A stretch of DNA of 64,000 bases from Limonium bicolor (GCA_023374045.1 CM041782.1:188808925-188872924), one strand, 5' to 3'; positions 1 through 12,970 are shown, counted from the stretch's first letter. Notes: generated by a model from the letters alone, not told the origin. Translations and numbers: made by a program.

Positions 1-357
1 TCCAATTCTTGTGCTGCCTTAACTGCAGCTCTAATGATGGTCTGCAGTTCCCCCGGGATTGGTGGCACCTCCACCCTTCATAGCTCTTGGTGGTGTGGTT
101 CCATTTCTTACCTAGGCACATGATCTTCACCTTCATAGTTGAACCATTCTTGAAGGTAGGGGTGTAAAAATTTCCTTCCTTCACACCTAACTCCCTGATC
201 TTGAGGATCAATGCATACTGGACTGCTGGGGTCAGGTACTCTCGTAGTAAGATCATCCCGAGTCTCAAGACCTCACACTTCTCTGGTGGGTGTGGTTTGG
301 CTTCAAAAGGGATGTTGGGTGTGGAGTATGGCAAAATAGGAAAGCAAATATCGAAAG
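1..357 (-). pseudogene. AlkB-like dioxygenase fragment, copy A (cut by window edge)
   Basis: This is the 5' coding part of the AlkB-type block of array copy A, nearly identical to the matching stretches of copies B and C. The visible part covers the N-terminal substrate-lid region of the ALKBH1-like domain. The Fe(II) and 2-oxoglutarate residues lie left of the window. A single C is missing in the run near position 75 compared with copies B and C, which shifts the frame, so this copy is broken. The upper boundary is a candidate splice acceptor (AG before position 357 on the minus strand), with a candidate 179-nt intron at 358-536. This copy lacks the solo LTR seen in copy B: the empty site is around position 233. 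Confidence 0.75.
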
Positions 358-536
358 CTGAACAACAATTGCCATTAAATAAATAAGTCAAGGTTCACAA
401 CTGGAAATGAAAGGTTCGAAACGAAATAGAATGAAGGGTTTATAGTTCATCCCTTTTACATTGACAATGAAAAACTAGACAACTGAATGTAAAGAAATAA
501 GGGTCTAAGCCTCTTCATGAGGAAAATAGTCCTCAC

Positions 537-1181
537 CAGGTGAACTCGGGTCATCCCTCTGGTGGAACCGATCATAGTCATGATCTTGAAGTTCAAGCCG
601 ACGTGGAATTTATCCACCAGATACCTCGGAGCGTAAGCTCCGTCTCCAATAACAGCGAGCAGCTCCACAAATTTATTATAATATTCAGCAACAGAGGAAC
701 TCCCTTGCTTCAACTGCTCGAACTCGCTCCTCATCCTCTTCTGCAGGTAGGATGGATAGAACTTAGCTCTTAGGGCCACTAAGAAGGCTGGGAAGCCGAA
801 GTCCGCCTGGGCAGTCAGCTCAGCTCTGGCGGTCTGCCACCATAGATGCGCGGGTCCCTGGAGAAAGTAGGCCGCTATATCCACCTGGCGACCCGCTAGA
901 ACGTGCAGTGAGGTGAATGCCTTCTGCATCTCGTCGATGTATCTCTCTAAGGTATTCGGTTCTGGCTGGCCTTCTTAGACTGGGGGACGAAGGTCGTTGA
1001 CTGCCTTCAGCCAGTTGAACTCCCGGGGACCATTAGGTGGTGGCGGTGGTGGCTGTGGGATCTGAGCCGGCTGCTGGGCCAATGCAGCTGTCACAATCTG
1101 CGCTATTACCTCCGGGGTGACAGCGTCGGGTCCATAGCCTCTTGAGGGACCAGCTCCTCCTCTTCCTCCTCTTCGAGACAT
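537..1181 (-). pseudogene. Ty3/gypsy gag, copy A
   Basis: Gag capsid precursor of the chromovirus array. It begins MSRRGGRGG, followed by a poly-proline linker (QPPPPPPNGPREF). The retrotransposon gag domain has the HLWWQ core and a KFYPSYLQKRMRSEFEQLKQG segment. A TAT-to-TAA change at 975-977 truncates the protein after about 68 residues; copies B and C keep Tyr there. No CCHC zinc knuckle follows. The reading frame merges into the AlkB block at about 537-600. The start is taken at the ATG at 1181, which is shared with the longest copy (C). Confidence 0.85.
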
Positions 1182-1443
1182 CTAGCTGGTATGACGGTTT
1201 TGTTACTCAAAAGGCGTATTGTAAAGTCTAACTATATATGTAGTAATATATGAAATATTTATAACATCCTAAGGACGGTTCGTATGTACATGAAGTAAGT
1301 ATGGGGTAGGGTCACGCGCCTTTCTGGAATTCTCACTTCCCAATTCTACCCCAGTTCCCCAGTTTTAAGTGCACCTATAATCTAAGTATTTCACTCGGCT
1401 TTTTCTCGGGTTCAGAGCGTAACTACGCCCTGATACCAATTTC
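1182..1443 (-). promoter_or_regulatory. 5' leader and primer-binding site, copy A
   Basis: Untranslated leader between LTR A and gag. The PBS lies at 1427-1438. On the minus strand it reads TGGTATCAGGGC, one base off the TGGTATCAGAGC that pairs with the 3' end of initiator tRNA-Met in copy C. It sits 5 nt from the LTR end. No coding capacity is seen in the rest. Confidence 0.8.
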
Positions 1444-2081
1444 TGTAACGCCCCTATTTAACATATTTATAGCGGAAATAAAATACTAAAGGCGTACAGA
1501 CCATCGGGTTCCAAACACCCGACACCAAACCTCACCAAATACAACTTAAGGATTACAATTGTCACGGCCTGAACCTCGAGAAAACTTAACAAAAGTAAAA
1601 CAGCAATAAATCACATAAACTCTCAAAACCTAATCCCATCCCAATCACTCGTTCTCTTCGTGGCCACCTGTAAAGTAACTCGTACCTGCAAGATAAAACC
1701 AAGCAGCCCACCCCAAGAGGGGTGGGTCAGTTCCCTAGAATGGAACTGGTACGATCCTCCAAAACAAAACTTATAATACAACTCTTAAATAAATAATAGC
1801 AGGAAAACAATCACTTAAACCACACAGAGGAACAAGGCATTTCACAAATCACCAAATCAAGATAACAAGATAAGAAATAAGGTTAATAACAGAAAAGTAA
1901 AGTTAGTGAAACAAAACCACATCATGTGTTAGTGAACTTCCATTGCCTTAGTTAAACCCAATTCCCGTTAGGAGTAGAAAGACTCAGATAGTCACAAAGG
2001 ACTTGGAATGAAAAGATAGATCCAAGAACCAATAACTCAAGAGTAGAATAAAACCAATTGGGAGAGATGGCCCCCACCACC

Positions 2082-2222
2082 AGATATAAATGTCCGTATG
2101 GACGAGGGATATACAGCCCCCTGCTGTCAGATTAAAAATGTCCTGGTGGACGAGGGATATACAACCCCCTGCTGTTAAATATAAATGCCCCTATGGGCGA
2201 GGGATATACAGCCCCCTGCTGT
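2082..2222. repeat. Three-unit 46-48 bp tandem repeat in LTR A
   Basis: Three adjacent units each end in a conserved core (GAGGGATATACAGCCCCCTG) with variable 5' parts. The same array is present in LTR B (27375-27515) and LTR C (43594-43734), so it belongs to the family and is not a local expansion. Confidence 0.85.
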
Positions 2223-2984
2223 TACCATTGAAGACGCGCGCACGTCGAAACCTCAAGAACCAGCTCATGGATGAAACGATATCCAGAGTCAAAAGAAGAA
2301 TTTACCAAAATTGACCTTTTCCAAATTCCCACCAGAATACTAACTACTCAGAGCAATACCAAAACACTCAGTCCTACAGAGTGCAGAAGCGTAAACCCTA
2401 AGCAGTTAATGTCTAATGGAACAACCAAAAAGAAGGAACCAATACCCAAGTGAGTTTCACATTCAAGGCTCAGTTAGTCACACAACCATTTCCTTTTAGA
2501 AATTCCTCTTAAACTCAGTTAGCGTTTTTCGAAAATGACTCATAAGTCAATCAGCAAAAGTATCGGAGTACGAGAAATCGTACCTGGTATGTGAAGAACA
2601 ATAAATAACTCGAATAAGTGATTCCCCAATAGTAACCTATAATTAAGGTGTTCCAAGTGTCGATTAGTTAAGGGACTTATAAACTAAACAACCTCCTGTT
2701 CTTACTGATTAATAGTTCCAGGTTTACCATTATTCTCTCACAAAGATTTGGGCTAGACTTGTTAACTAAATCCTTTGCTAGGCCCATTTCGTTAGTTTGG
2801 AACGATTTAGAATTTATTCCTGAGAGTGGCCCAAACTCTCTTTGAATTGTTTAAGTGGGCTTTTGGAGTTCATAGACTTGGGCTTAGTAGGTTAGCCCAA
2901 GACCGTGTTACGTTTATGTTGTGTAATTAAACCCTTAAGTTAATAGTGACTATTTAATTACACACTGATTAAAACCTAAGGCTT

Positions 2985-2987
<3 letters not shown>

Positions 2988-3027
<40 letters not shown>
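2988..3027. repeat. (TA)n microsatellite in LTR A
   Basis: About 40 bp of alternating TA. The same position holds about 14 bp in LTR B (near 28298-28311) and about 37 bp in LTR C (near 44518-44554), so the tract has changed length since duplication. Confidence 0.9.
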
Positions 3028-3029
<2 letters not shown>

Positions 3030-5702
3030 TACTTACTATAACTATCGCAAGGAATATTATTTCCCTCATCTCTTTTAATGTATTTATATATATCTTTATG
3101 TATTAAGAATTATCCACAACGTTTTTAGGAAATTTTATTGTATTTAATTATGTTCAATAACTTTTAGGCAACCCACAACCGACATATGGTTTAATAAGTA
3201 AAATGTTTTCCTTTATTTATTTAATATATTTAAGTATACTTGTATTAGAATTTAACTAAGAGTCTAAGACATCCCCTATGTAACTTATTATATTTAAACT
3301 ATCTTATTACCACAACCTTTAACTGCATTCCAAATACGTTTCATAAAGTATTTCTTTAACTATACCTTAGGATTCTAGCTCTTATAATATTTAGTTATTA
3401 TAAGTGTTAGTTTATTAGTTTCCTTGCTTTACTCTAAGTTACTACTTTATTCCCTTTTTATATATGCGTAAAAATATATTTATTTCTTAGTTTAATTAAA
3501 AATATTAACTCCCATATAGTATAATAAATAAAACGTAAAAATAATTAAATTCCTTGATTTACATAAGTTTCTACTTAAATAAGTATATATACATATATGT
3601 AAATAATTCCACTTCTCTTAAAAGCTAATACCAAAACATTTATAAACTTACTGTTATTAAATATTAATTTAGTGTTCCATATTTTTTCCCAGCTCAAAAA
3701 GTTTATTAACAAACCATACTTTAATTTTTTTGGTTACATTAAAAACCATATATTATAAGTTATTCTTATGAAAACTCATAAACACAATTTTTAAAACCTT
3801 TTACCATTGCCCAAAAATTCCCAAACTTAATATACAGTAACTATAACATTTTAGACATATTATAAAATTTTTAATTCAAAAAATATCTTTTTAAATTAGC
3901 CAAATAATTCCAGAAAACCCGTAACTTGCAAAAATCATAACTTACGTTTAAAAACTCCAAAACCATATTAATTTACATCTAAATAAACTAGATTTTATAA
4001 GGAATCTATGGTTAAAATTTCAAGTCAAAATACCTTCGGGAAGGCCATTAACTAAATTCAACAAGTTAGAGCTAAATTCTGAAATTTTATAAACTTATAA
4101 CATTCTTTAATAACACGATCTAATCTCGGCCGTCCAATCTTTTAAAACGCGATCGGACGGCCCCTGAACGCCCAGTTCTTCAGAGAATTCCAAATCCGAT
4201 TCGAGTACTAAATCGACAATATCTCACAATCTACAGAACCAAATTGAGCGATTCTTGTTTCTATGGTTTCGAAATCGAATTACGGTTCTAATGATACCAA
4301 TTTAGCTAGCTATCATGTAGTATACAACAAATTTAATTCTGGTTTACGAAAGTTAGGGTTCTTGAGTTTCTCGAATTCGATTTTGCAAAATTCTACGAAT
4401 ACGAAGCATAATAAGCTTAATTGGTGGTTGGGTTAGGTCGAAAACACGACAAGGTTTGACATAAACGGAGCAATTGATTGGAAACTTACCGGAGTTGTGC
4501 GAATCGACTGAATTTGTTTTCGATTTCTGGAAAAACGCCCCCTTTACAACTCGATTGAGTAGCCTACTTTGCAACACTATAATTTACAGTACAGAAGGAG
4601 TTAGATCTAGTTCTTGGGCATAATCTAAAGAAGAAACTTAGCTCTACACAATGATAGCAAGAACTCACCCTAAATCGCACTACACAAAAAGAAATCGAAG
4701 CTGGAAGTTGCGAGTTTACCTTGCGTTTTCTGGAAAGAAAACTATGATTTTACGCTGTGACAAATTTGAAACTTTAGACACCTCTTTCTTCCAAATGGTT
4801 GTGAATTGGCTTGGGTCGTCAACATGAAAGTTTTAGAGGGATTAAAGCTCTTCAAAACGAGCTAAAGAACATGGAATTTGGCTGAGAAGCGAAGAAGTTA
4901 TGGCTTGACGAAGTTACCTGAATTCGAAGGCAAAACTGGAACTGCAGTTACGGTTTTGCAGGGTGGCTACTTTGGCTCGAATTTCCGGTTGATTTAGAAC
5001 GAGTTAGGGTTTGTGTGAGTTATGGTTGTTTAGAGGAAGTGTAGGAGAAGACAACAAAGAAGACGACACTCAAAAATTCCAAAAGATGAGAAAGTTATGA
5101 AGGTCACAAGATAGGGCAAAGTCTGGTTTCTGTTACCGGAATTATAGGAGATAAACGGCTAAGTATACTGGGGCTGAATCCCGAGACGCACGATGACTCA
5201 GCAGACACTGCCACGTCAGCCTTTATCAAAATTTTGGCTCTAAACTTCATTTGATCATAACTTTGGCTAGGATGTTCCGTTTTTTACGTTCTTTTTATCG
5301 ATCTTCATGGTTTTCCATAACCTATTTATTGGTATAGGTTTCATGGCCTGGTTTGACCATTCTCAAAAAGTCAACCCTAGCAAGGCTTAAAAGGCTTTAG
5401 GGTTTCTAGAATTTTATATGACTTTCATGTTTCAAAACAATGTTCCAACACTTCCTAAAATCTTTATAATATAGTTGGAGTGTTTAGAAATTTTTCCAAG
5501 ATTTATTGACTTATAAATATTATTATTAAATACATCATACCATATAATTATATAGTAATTAAATATTTTATTGTTTCCTTTAGGGTTAAATAGGAGAAAT
5601 CCCCTATATAAATTTCATAATTCCATATAATAATTTAATATTCATAATAATAATTTAATATTTAATAAAAGAAATCCCCTAAATTAATTTAGGGGTATTT
5701 CA

Positions 5703-6113
5703 GTATATCCCCCTAAAAAGAAACTTCGCCTCGAAGTTAACCATCAACTAATAGGCACTCACACCGCTTCGGGTGTGCTGAGACAATAATAATTCCCATG
5801 AAATTCCATACCAACCCAATCCTTTATTTCCATTTCAACATTCCACTCGAGAGTACCAAAATCAAATCAAACTGAATCAAAATATAAACTGAAACAAAAC
5901 ATAAACATGACATACTACCGTGCCATAATGTAAAACTACGTACATACATACACCTCTCACACTACTAATACTGTTCTCCCTCTACTAACAATGCAACAAG
6001 GCATAATCCAGAAGAGATAACGAAGGAGGAGTATGCCAGTATATCCCCCATAAAAGAGCTAAGGTACGCCCTCGTACCGCTACTAACGTGAACCACAGCA
6101 GGATAGCAGACTA
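5703..6113 (-). other. 3' untranslated region and polypurine tract, copy B
   Basis: Lies between the integrase stop and LTR A. Next to the LTR the minus strand reads TTTCTTTTTAGGGGGATATAC, the expected position for a plus-strand priming polypurine tract. The rest is AT-rich with no credible ORF. Confidence 0.65.
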
Positions 6114-6719
6114 TCATGTAAATAGATGTGGGTACTCTACTCTCATGGAGTCCTCAGTCTCCCAAGTAGCTTCCTCAACCCCATGATGCTCCCAAAGAAC
6201 TTTCACCAATTTGACTGATCTGCCTCTCATTTCTCGGACCTTTGTGTCCAAGATCCGAATAGGAGTCTCCTCATACCTCAGTGTAGGCTCAATCTCCAAT
6301 CTCTCTGGCTGCAGTACGTGAGAAGGGTCAGGCATATACTTCTTCAACTGAGATACATGAAACACGTCGTGTACCTTCCCCAACTCCGCTGGTAGCTCTA
6401 GTCTGTAAGCCACTGGGCCCACTCGCTCCGTAATCCTGTACGGACCGACATACTTAGGGCTTAGCTTCCTCCTCATCCCAAATCTGAATATCCCTCTCAT
6501 CGGAGACACCCGTAAGAAAACCATGTCACCCAACTGAAACTCGAGCTCTCTGGTGCGCTGATCCCCATAGGATTTCTGTCTAGACTGCGCTGCCCTCATG
6601 TGCTGCTGGATAACTCTGACGTCATCCTGCAGAGTCTGAACATACTCGGGCCCAATCAGAACTGCCTCGGTAGGGTCACTCCATGACAAGGGGGTCCGGC
6701 ACGGCCTGCCATACAGAGC
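6114..6719 (-). pseudogene. Integrase C-terminal part and chromodomain-like tail, copy B
   Basis: C-terminal third of a Ty3/gypsy integrase. It contains the GDMVFLRVSPMRG and KLSPKYVGPYRI segments (GPF/Y-type module), the HDVFHVSQLKKY segment, and a terminal chromodomain-like motif (WEHHGVEEATWETE) that places the element among chromoviruses. The frame is open from just after an in-frame TAG at 6720-6722, which replaces the usual Glu in the conserved APFEALYG context, to the TGA at 6114. That TAG is shared with copy C. Confidence 0.88.
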
Positions 6720-7158
6720 CTAGAATGGTGCCATGCCGATAGATGAGTGGTAGGATTTATTGTAGGAGAACTCCACCAGGTGTAGACGCTCTACCCAACT
6801 CCCCTGATAGTCTAGAGCAACTGCTCGTAGCATATCCTCTAGCGTCTGAATCGTCCTCTCGGTCTGCCCATCAGTCTGAGGGTGAAAGGCGTGCTAAGGC
6901 GTAGCTGAGTATCAAACGCCTCCTGCATCTGACGCCAAAACCTGCTGAGAAAACGTGTGTGACGATCGGAGACAATCGTCTTCGGTACCCCATGGTACCG
7001 GATGTGCTCTGTGGTGAACACCTCAGCCAGCTTGGGCACCTTCCATGTGTCCTTGATAGGTATAAACCTGGCTTTCTTGGTCAACCTATCGACTGTCACC
7101 CAAAAGAATTCAGTCCGCCTCTAGCTGGAGGGAGACCGACCACAAAGTCCATGCTGAT
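6720..7158 (-). pseudogene. Integrase catalytic core, copy B (broken)
   Basis: Matches the core of copy C: a VDRLTKKARFIP stretch, then VSDRHTRFLSRFW around the second catalytic Asp, with the DDE Glu region following. One-base deletions relative to copy C near 6891 and 7100 shift the frame, and the last residue of the VSDRDTRF motif differs (His for Asp). The first part of the core is cut at 7158 by the Ogre-like LTR. Positions 7154-7158 (CTGAT) are the target duplication. Confidence 0.85.
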
Positions 7159-7864
7159 TGTGGAGGGTGATTTTTCGGTATGAGGGGGGGGGGTCTATCT
7201 ATAATATGGTCTGACTAAAAGCCTAGATCCTAGAAATTGCCATTCTGTGGAGGGTGAAAACCCGTTATTCTAGCATCCCTCAAATACCTACTAAATCGTC
7301 CGTCTTTCCCAGAAAGCATAAAGGGAGTGCAAGTGTGCACTACACCCGCTCTCAATGGGCTCCACGCGGACTTATGCCATAAGGGCGGAAATTGATTAGA
7401 GTCGCCACCTAGTTTGACCTAAGGAACTAGGAGGGAGGAGAAGGGCTCTAAGAACCGTCGATTGACTCTGATTGTTGAGCATGGATAGGACTTATCTGGT
7501 TATACCAAAGATTTTGTGTGGGCTCGCACTGGGTTACACCCCTTAGAAGTGGCAACGACACGACTTCGGATTGGTGCCCGAGGAAACCTCGGTCTCCAAT
7601 TGTTGGATTGCCTTCTTTCAAAACCATATAGAGAGATTCAGTTAAAGCCAAGGGATAGGATTAGGACAGGAGGAGAGAAAACGAGTGGATGAGGCGAGCT
7701 TTTCTGCCAAGCTAGCGCCAAGAAGAAGAATTGATGAATTCGGATGAGTATAGAATGAAAGACTAGGAGTCTGATGGTTTGAAGTTGGTGAGAGCCGAAG
7801 GTTTGAGTGTTTTGAGAGGTATGAAGAACACCTTAGAGGGAGAAAAGGATTTTTTGTTTGGAAT

Positions 7865-8095
7865 GGGGTCGCACCCTAGATGGGCTGCCTACGTACTCAA
7901 CTCCCTGTTGAGATCAGACCTTACGTATTCAGGGAACTTTAGGATGGCTGAACTTTTTGAGGTGGTCGAGGGTTAGAAGTGGTTGTTTGGAGGGGAGACA
8001 GCTGAGTGCAAAAGGGTATTTTGATTGGTGTGGGGTCGCACCCTGTGTGGGTTGCCTACGTACTCAACTCCCTGTTGAGATCAGACCTTACGTAG
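7865..8095. repeat. Duplicated 63-bp LTR motif
   Basis: Two copies (7865-7927 and 8032-8095) of a motif running from GGGGTCGCACCC through CTACGTACTCAACTCC to ACCTTACGTA. Its ends CTACGTA and TACGTAG are inverted relative to each other. Copy C has both (about 33135-33197 and 33302-33365). The intact LTR on the right has one (about 58551-58616). Confidence 0.75.
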
Positions 8096-8445
8096 TTCAC
8101 GGTTTTTTGGAGATTTGGGGGTTTTGGGGTTTTGAAGGAATTGGGCTTTTGACCTTTTGGGTCTTTGAAGGGTTAAAGAGGTTTTGTGGTCATTTTTGTG
8201 AGGTTTGATAGATTGTCTGGTTCGTTTTGGAGTTTGAGGTGTGAGAGTCTGTGAGAGGCTCAACTCTATGAGACATTTAGATTCTTGAAATGATGAAGTC
8301 TGTGAGACGCTCGGGTCTGTGAGATGTTCGAGGCTTGAAAGGGTTATCAAATTTCAAGAGGTTCGGCTTTTTTGAGGAGCTGAGGATTTTTGAAGTGTTT
8401 GAATTTGATGAGTCTATTGAGATGTTCGAATCTGTTGAACTGCGG

Positions 8446-8606
8446 AGAAATTCGAGTCTGTTGAGCTGTTGAGACGGTGAGTCTGTTGAGCTGCTGAGAC
8501 GGTCGAGTCTGTTGAGCTGTTGAGACATTCGAGTCTGTTGAGCTGCTGAGACGTTCGAGTCTGTTGAGCTGTTGAGACATTCGAGTCTGTTGAGCTGCTG
8601 AGACAC
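8446..8606. repeat. 26-bp minisatellite in the Ogre-like LTR
   Basis: About six units of a 26-bp repeat centred on GAGTCTGTTGAGCTG. The matching array in copy C is near 33721-33877. It creates spurious minus-strand ORFs rich in QQLNRL. Confidence 0.85.
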
Positions 8607-8867
8607 TTAGAGATTCGAGATGCTTGAGTTCTCCGGAGTTTGGAGTTTCAAGGAGTTTGAGATTTACGATGTTTGGAATTATTTGGGATGGAAATGAAGT
8701 TGAATTGAATTGGGAATGAAAATAATTTTGAATTGAATTGGAATGAAATTGAATTGAGTCTGGATTGGAATTGGATTTGATTGAATTGGATTGAAATTGA
8801 ACTTGAATTTGATTCGGGTTTGGATTTGAAACTAAATCGGGATCGAATTAAGGTAATGGGCCGAATT

Positions 8868-8935
8868 TGGGCCTTGAAATTGGGCCAGGTTTGGGCCTTG
8901 AAATTAGGCCAGGTTTAGGCCTTGAAATATGGGCC
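8868..8935. repeat. 24-bp repeat (GGGCCTTGAAAT) in the Ogre-like LTR
   Basis: Three near-identical 24-bp units containing GGGCCTTGAAAT. Also present in copy C near 34138-34205. Confidence 0.75.
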
Positions 8936-9199
8936 GGATTGGGCCTTATGAATGAGCTGGATTTGGGGCTTAGAATTGGGCTCGATTTAGCCTTAGAAAT
9001 TGAAGTTGGAATATGATTTGAAGCTATGAGGCAATTGGAGTTTGGAAGGAGTTTGAAGTTTTGATCTTGGAACTTTTGGAAGAATTTCAAATGCTTTGTG
9101 AGGTTGAAGTGTGTCTAATGAGTGTATGAAGAGTATAATGACATGTGAAAAGCTTTGATTTCGAAGAATTCATGAAGAATATCTGGTTTCGGAGTATGA

Positions 9200-9425
9200 G
9201 AGGATTGACTTTGACAGGTGTTTGATGAGAGAGTATGAGAGAGATTGATTTTGCAGTGTGTCTGATGAGAGAGTGTGAGAAGAATTGATTTTGAAGTGTG
9301 TCTGATGAGAGAGTTTGATTTTGAAGTGTGTTTGATGAGAGAGTTTGATTTTGAAGTGTGTTTGATGAGAGAGTTTGATTTTGAAGTGTGTTTGATAAGA
9401 GAGTATGAGAGGGATTGATTTGAAG
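9200..9425. repeat. 30-bp minisatellite in the Ogre-like LTR
   Basis: Four to five 30-bp units built on TTTGATGAGAGAGTTTGATT, some with longer spacers. The matching array in copy C is near 34480-34690. A diverged reverse-complement version lies at about 57400-57600 in the plus-strand LTR. Confidence 0.8.
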
Positions 9426-11454
9426 TAGAATTTGACTCATTGGATTTTTAAATTGATTTTGAATTGGATGACTGATTGATTGTGAATTTTATTCTGACTT
9501 TAGAGGATGATTTGGAACATTTTAAGGGAAACGGGTATTCCTCACATGGACCGTGTCTAGGACCCGTATGCATTAAGGATACCCCAAACCTAGGGCTTTT
9601 CTAAAATGCACTAAGAGGGCAACCTGATTGGCTTTCTAGGGCCACCTGTTCCAGCCCGTTTGGCTGGTTATGGACTGAACCTGAACAAAATTATATTTGG
9701 ACCAAGAGTTACATGGGCCCAAACAGGATCAGTCCATACACTTACAAAATCATAGGCAAGGAATGATGAACAAATGATATGTGGAGATGAATTTCCAAGA
9801 CTATATAAACAAATATACACGCTGACATGGATTTCAAATCTATCCGAATAAAGCAAATATATGTAAGAAATGAATTCAAAATCTGTCTAAATAATTATAT
9901 ACATGTGGACATGGATTTTAAGAGCTTAAGGTATACACGTGTGAAATGAATTTTGGAAGTAGCACGAGAAATGTATATACAAGAACGAATCATCAGAGCT
10001 GTCTAGGTAGCGAATCAGTATTATTCAAATCTAAAATTCTCAAAAACTAACAAGCTGAGGTAGCTAACAAATTGTTAGTCTTATCCTATTTACTATCTTT
10101 CGATTGTCAATCAAAGGATGCAAGCAAGAGAATAATGTAACGGTTATGAGATGAAATCACGAAAATGAATAAGTCACAACACTACAACCGGAAGTGAAAA
10201 CAATAAACGAATTACAAATTGATACAAATACAAGTGAAAAGTTTAAATCTAAAGCTGTTATGGGGGTCGCATCGACGCCGCCTCACTTGAGCTGAAAGGA
10301 TCAGCAAGAAGTGCACCAACCGTTACACGTGTTTGGAGTGGAGACCCCGGTAGTCCTAGCCAAAGTCCAGCTCCTTAGTCCCGAGCAGTTTCTCGTTCCT
10401 CAAACAATATGTACATGTCAAATAATACAACCGCGAGAGGCAAGATACATTAGTCAGAGAACGGAGGAAGGTTGGGATGTGTGCAATGGGATCATACGGC
10501 CCTCTCAACGGGAGGAAAGGGGGCAATCTAATCATCTCCCACACCCCAACCGAGAACATAGAAAAGAGTTTCAAACTGCCAGCAAATGCTAAGATTGTAA
10601 GATAAATCAAACATCGGGGTTGCTACTCAAATTAATTCATCATCTTAGATTGAGACTCAAACCGAAGTGTAGTATCAAAGAGGTGAATGTGAGTCATGTG
10701 GGATCATACCTAGGAGGGTTTATATCATTTCCCTCTAAGATGAAGAGTTAATAAGGACCATCCAGCCAATGAGTGATTTATCTGACAATTATAGCATAGG
10801 GCGACTATCTCTCGATCTATGTTCTTATCTAAGCGCAAGAGACAAGTTATGCTAGTTTTAAACAATTTCCAAACCAAATATCCATGCGCAAGGGACAAGT
10901 TCAAGACTGAGATAATTCAATTTCCAAACCAAATTCTAGGCGTAAACAAAGAAATCAGCAACATTGCTTGAGATGAGGAAGCTGACCGGTAGGGCTTTCA
11001 AACCCATGAGGTACCAAGCCCAAAGCACATCAATACAGTCCATCTTGAAGCTCAAAGCCCACCAGTATAGTCAGCAACAACTTAGGTCAAGTAGGATCAG
11101 CCCATGTCCAATCGATTAATGTACCTCAATCAAATGACAAAGCAAGGGCAATCAGTAGATGATCAATAATGAGAATGCTAGAATTGAATGAATCCCAAAC
11201 TGTTTCAATGTTCAAGGGGCGAAGAAAATGATCAAGGTATGTGAGAATAGTTGACCGATAACATTTCTGCACCAAAGGAATGCTACCAACCCCACGTCCA
11301 CCAGCATGGTCTATTGCAAAAGGTTGAGGTCAATCCCGAGCCTACCTAGCCCATATCTCACCAGTGAAAGAGAAGTGACAAGGGGTTTCCCAAGGGGTTC
11401 TCAAGCTCAACGAGCAGCCATGAAGCCCAAAAATGTATAAATACAGCCCACATG

Positions 11455-12949
11455 TGATAAGTGTCTAAATGAGTATGTTTTATGGGTGTATTTCATGTAT
11501 TATATCAGCACTTTTCTGCTCATTTCTCACTTATCGTATGTTTTTCCTCTAGTTTATGTTTTATTGATTATCTCACAAATTTATTGGTTTAAACATGAGG
11601 AAAAGCCAAGCTAGGACGAAAGTACACGAAGAGACGAACGCATAGGCGCAGACGGCTCGAAAAACGGAGCCCAAATGAAGAATCTAGAGCCGGTCAAAGT
11701 TGGAAGGAAAATAGGTGTCGTGACCACATGGGCAACCGCCTAACTAGGCGCGGACGACTTACATTGCAACCGCGGGGCGGACGTGCAGGTGGTACCACAG
11801 GCGGACACAAGTGTGCAACCGCAGGTAATTAGGCGGACACAATGAGAGGCGGACGTGAGTCGACTCAACCGCATGAATCTCACGCGGACAGAAGAGGCGG
11901 TCGTGACTAATTTTCAGTCGCGACCGGTTTTCTTCGCCCGTCGTCGTCTGCAACTCGCCCAACTCGCCCACTGTCTCTGCAACTTATCCATCTACTCCCA
12001 TCACGCGTTCATGTCTGTCCCCTGCAATAAATGAAGCAATCAATGCTCAATCAAGCTCTTCTGTTTTTGCCTCCTCAACTCTATATAAACCCAACACCTT
12101 AACTGCAAAACACACACGCACGACGGGAGTCTGAAGAATTCGCTCACCACACTCATCCATTCCTTCCACTTATATTTCCTCCCGTATCACCACATCATTC
12201 CACACTCACGCAGTAACAAAAGAAATAGAAGAGCAGCAGTGAGAGCGAGAACAGACCAGTTCTTCCTCTGAATTAATGTCAAAATCTATCTGTGTAATCT
12301 TCTTATCTCCGTTAATGTCTGAGTAATTTTTTTGTATCCTAGGATGGGGGTTTGATTTCTAATATTACGTAATTAATATTTATCACCTGTTTCTCTCATT
12401 TAACTTGTTTTAATTCCTTTCAACTAATATTGCTAAATGCTTTGCGCGACAAACGACTGCATTTATTTGGTAACTATCAACATATGATTTTGAGATAGTC
12501 TAGGTACCACAAAGGAATTAATCTTAGTATTTACACTCCGGACTGAGCAGGAAAATATTAAGGCTTTTATTAAGAGTTCGTAACTGACAATTATTAACTC
12601 TAATAGGCAATAAATAATTGAGACAGGTTATAAATATGTTTAAGTAATTTAGGAAATTCCCCCGCTATCCTAGGATACATTTTTCCATCACATCATTAAT
12701 TCACCTTTTACTGTTTTTATTATTTCTGTATTAATTTAACAACAAATCAAGCTTGCCTCCGGCTAAACCCCTTTTTACAGTTTTTAAGTAACTACCAAGA
12801 CTAGGGTAAATTGAACAATCTCCCTGTGGATACGACACTGTTTACTACTACGACCGGGATTGTTTGCAGCCCGACGTTATAATTTGAGTTTTTAATTTCT
12901 TTCTTTTTTTAATTACACCACTTTAACCACTCAGAAATAACAGTCTGCA
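11455..12949 (+). repeat. 5' LTR of the Athila-like element
   Basis: 1,495 bp, TGATAAGTGTC...CAGTCTGCA. Around 11740-11910 it contains a GC-rich cluster of GCGGAC / AACCGC motifs. A TATA-like CTCTATATAAACCC lies near 12079, followed by a likely transcribed leader. Confidence 0.92.
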
Positions 12950-12952
12950 AAT

Positions 12953-12970
12953 TGGCGCCGTTGCCGGGGA
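12953..12970 (+). promoter_or_regulatory. Primer-binding site, Athila type
   Basis: TGGCGCCGTTGCCGGGGA, 3 nt after the 5' LTR. This is the PBS typical of Athila-group elements. Confidence 0.93.

Larger units (their letters stand above)
1444..5702 (-). repeat. Chromovirus LTR A (4.26 kb), shared between copies A and B
   Basis: On the minus strand it starts TGAAATACCCC and ends GGGGCGTTACA (TG...CA). It is flanked on the gag side by a PBS and on the other side by a purine-rich tract next to the integrase end of copy B. It therefore serves as 5' LTR of copy A and 3' LTR of copy B. It is nearly identical to LTRs B and C, differing by scattered substitutions and short indels. It is AT-rich (about 2930-4120), with a (TA)n tract and a 3-unit repeat. 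The large size fits the Tekay/Del group of chromoviruses (lineage is an inference). No ORF in it looks real. Confidence 0.92.

Noticed and set aside
8277..8606. Repetitive minus-strand ORFs with QQLNRL repeats
   Set aside because: They translate a 26-bp minisatellite in an LTR, in two frames at once, and have no domain.
9087..9440. Minus-strand ORF with TLQNQTLSS repeats
   Set aside because: Translation of a 30-bp minisatellite, present identically in the other solo LTR.
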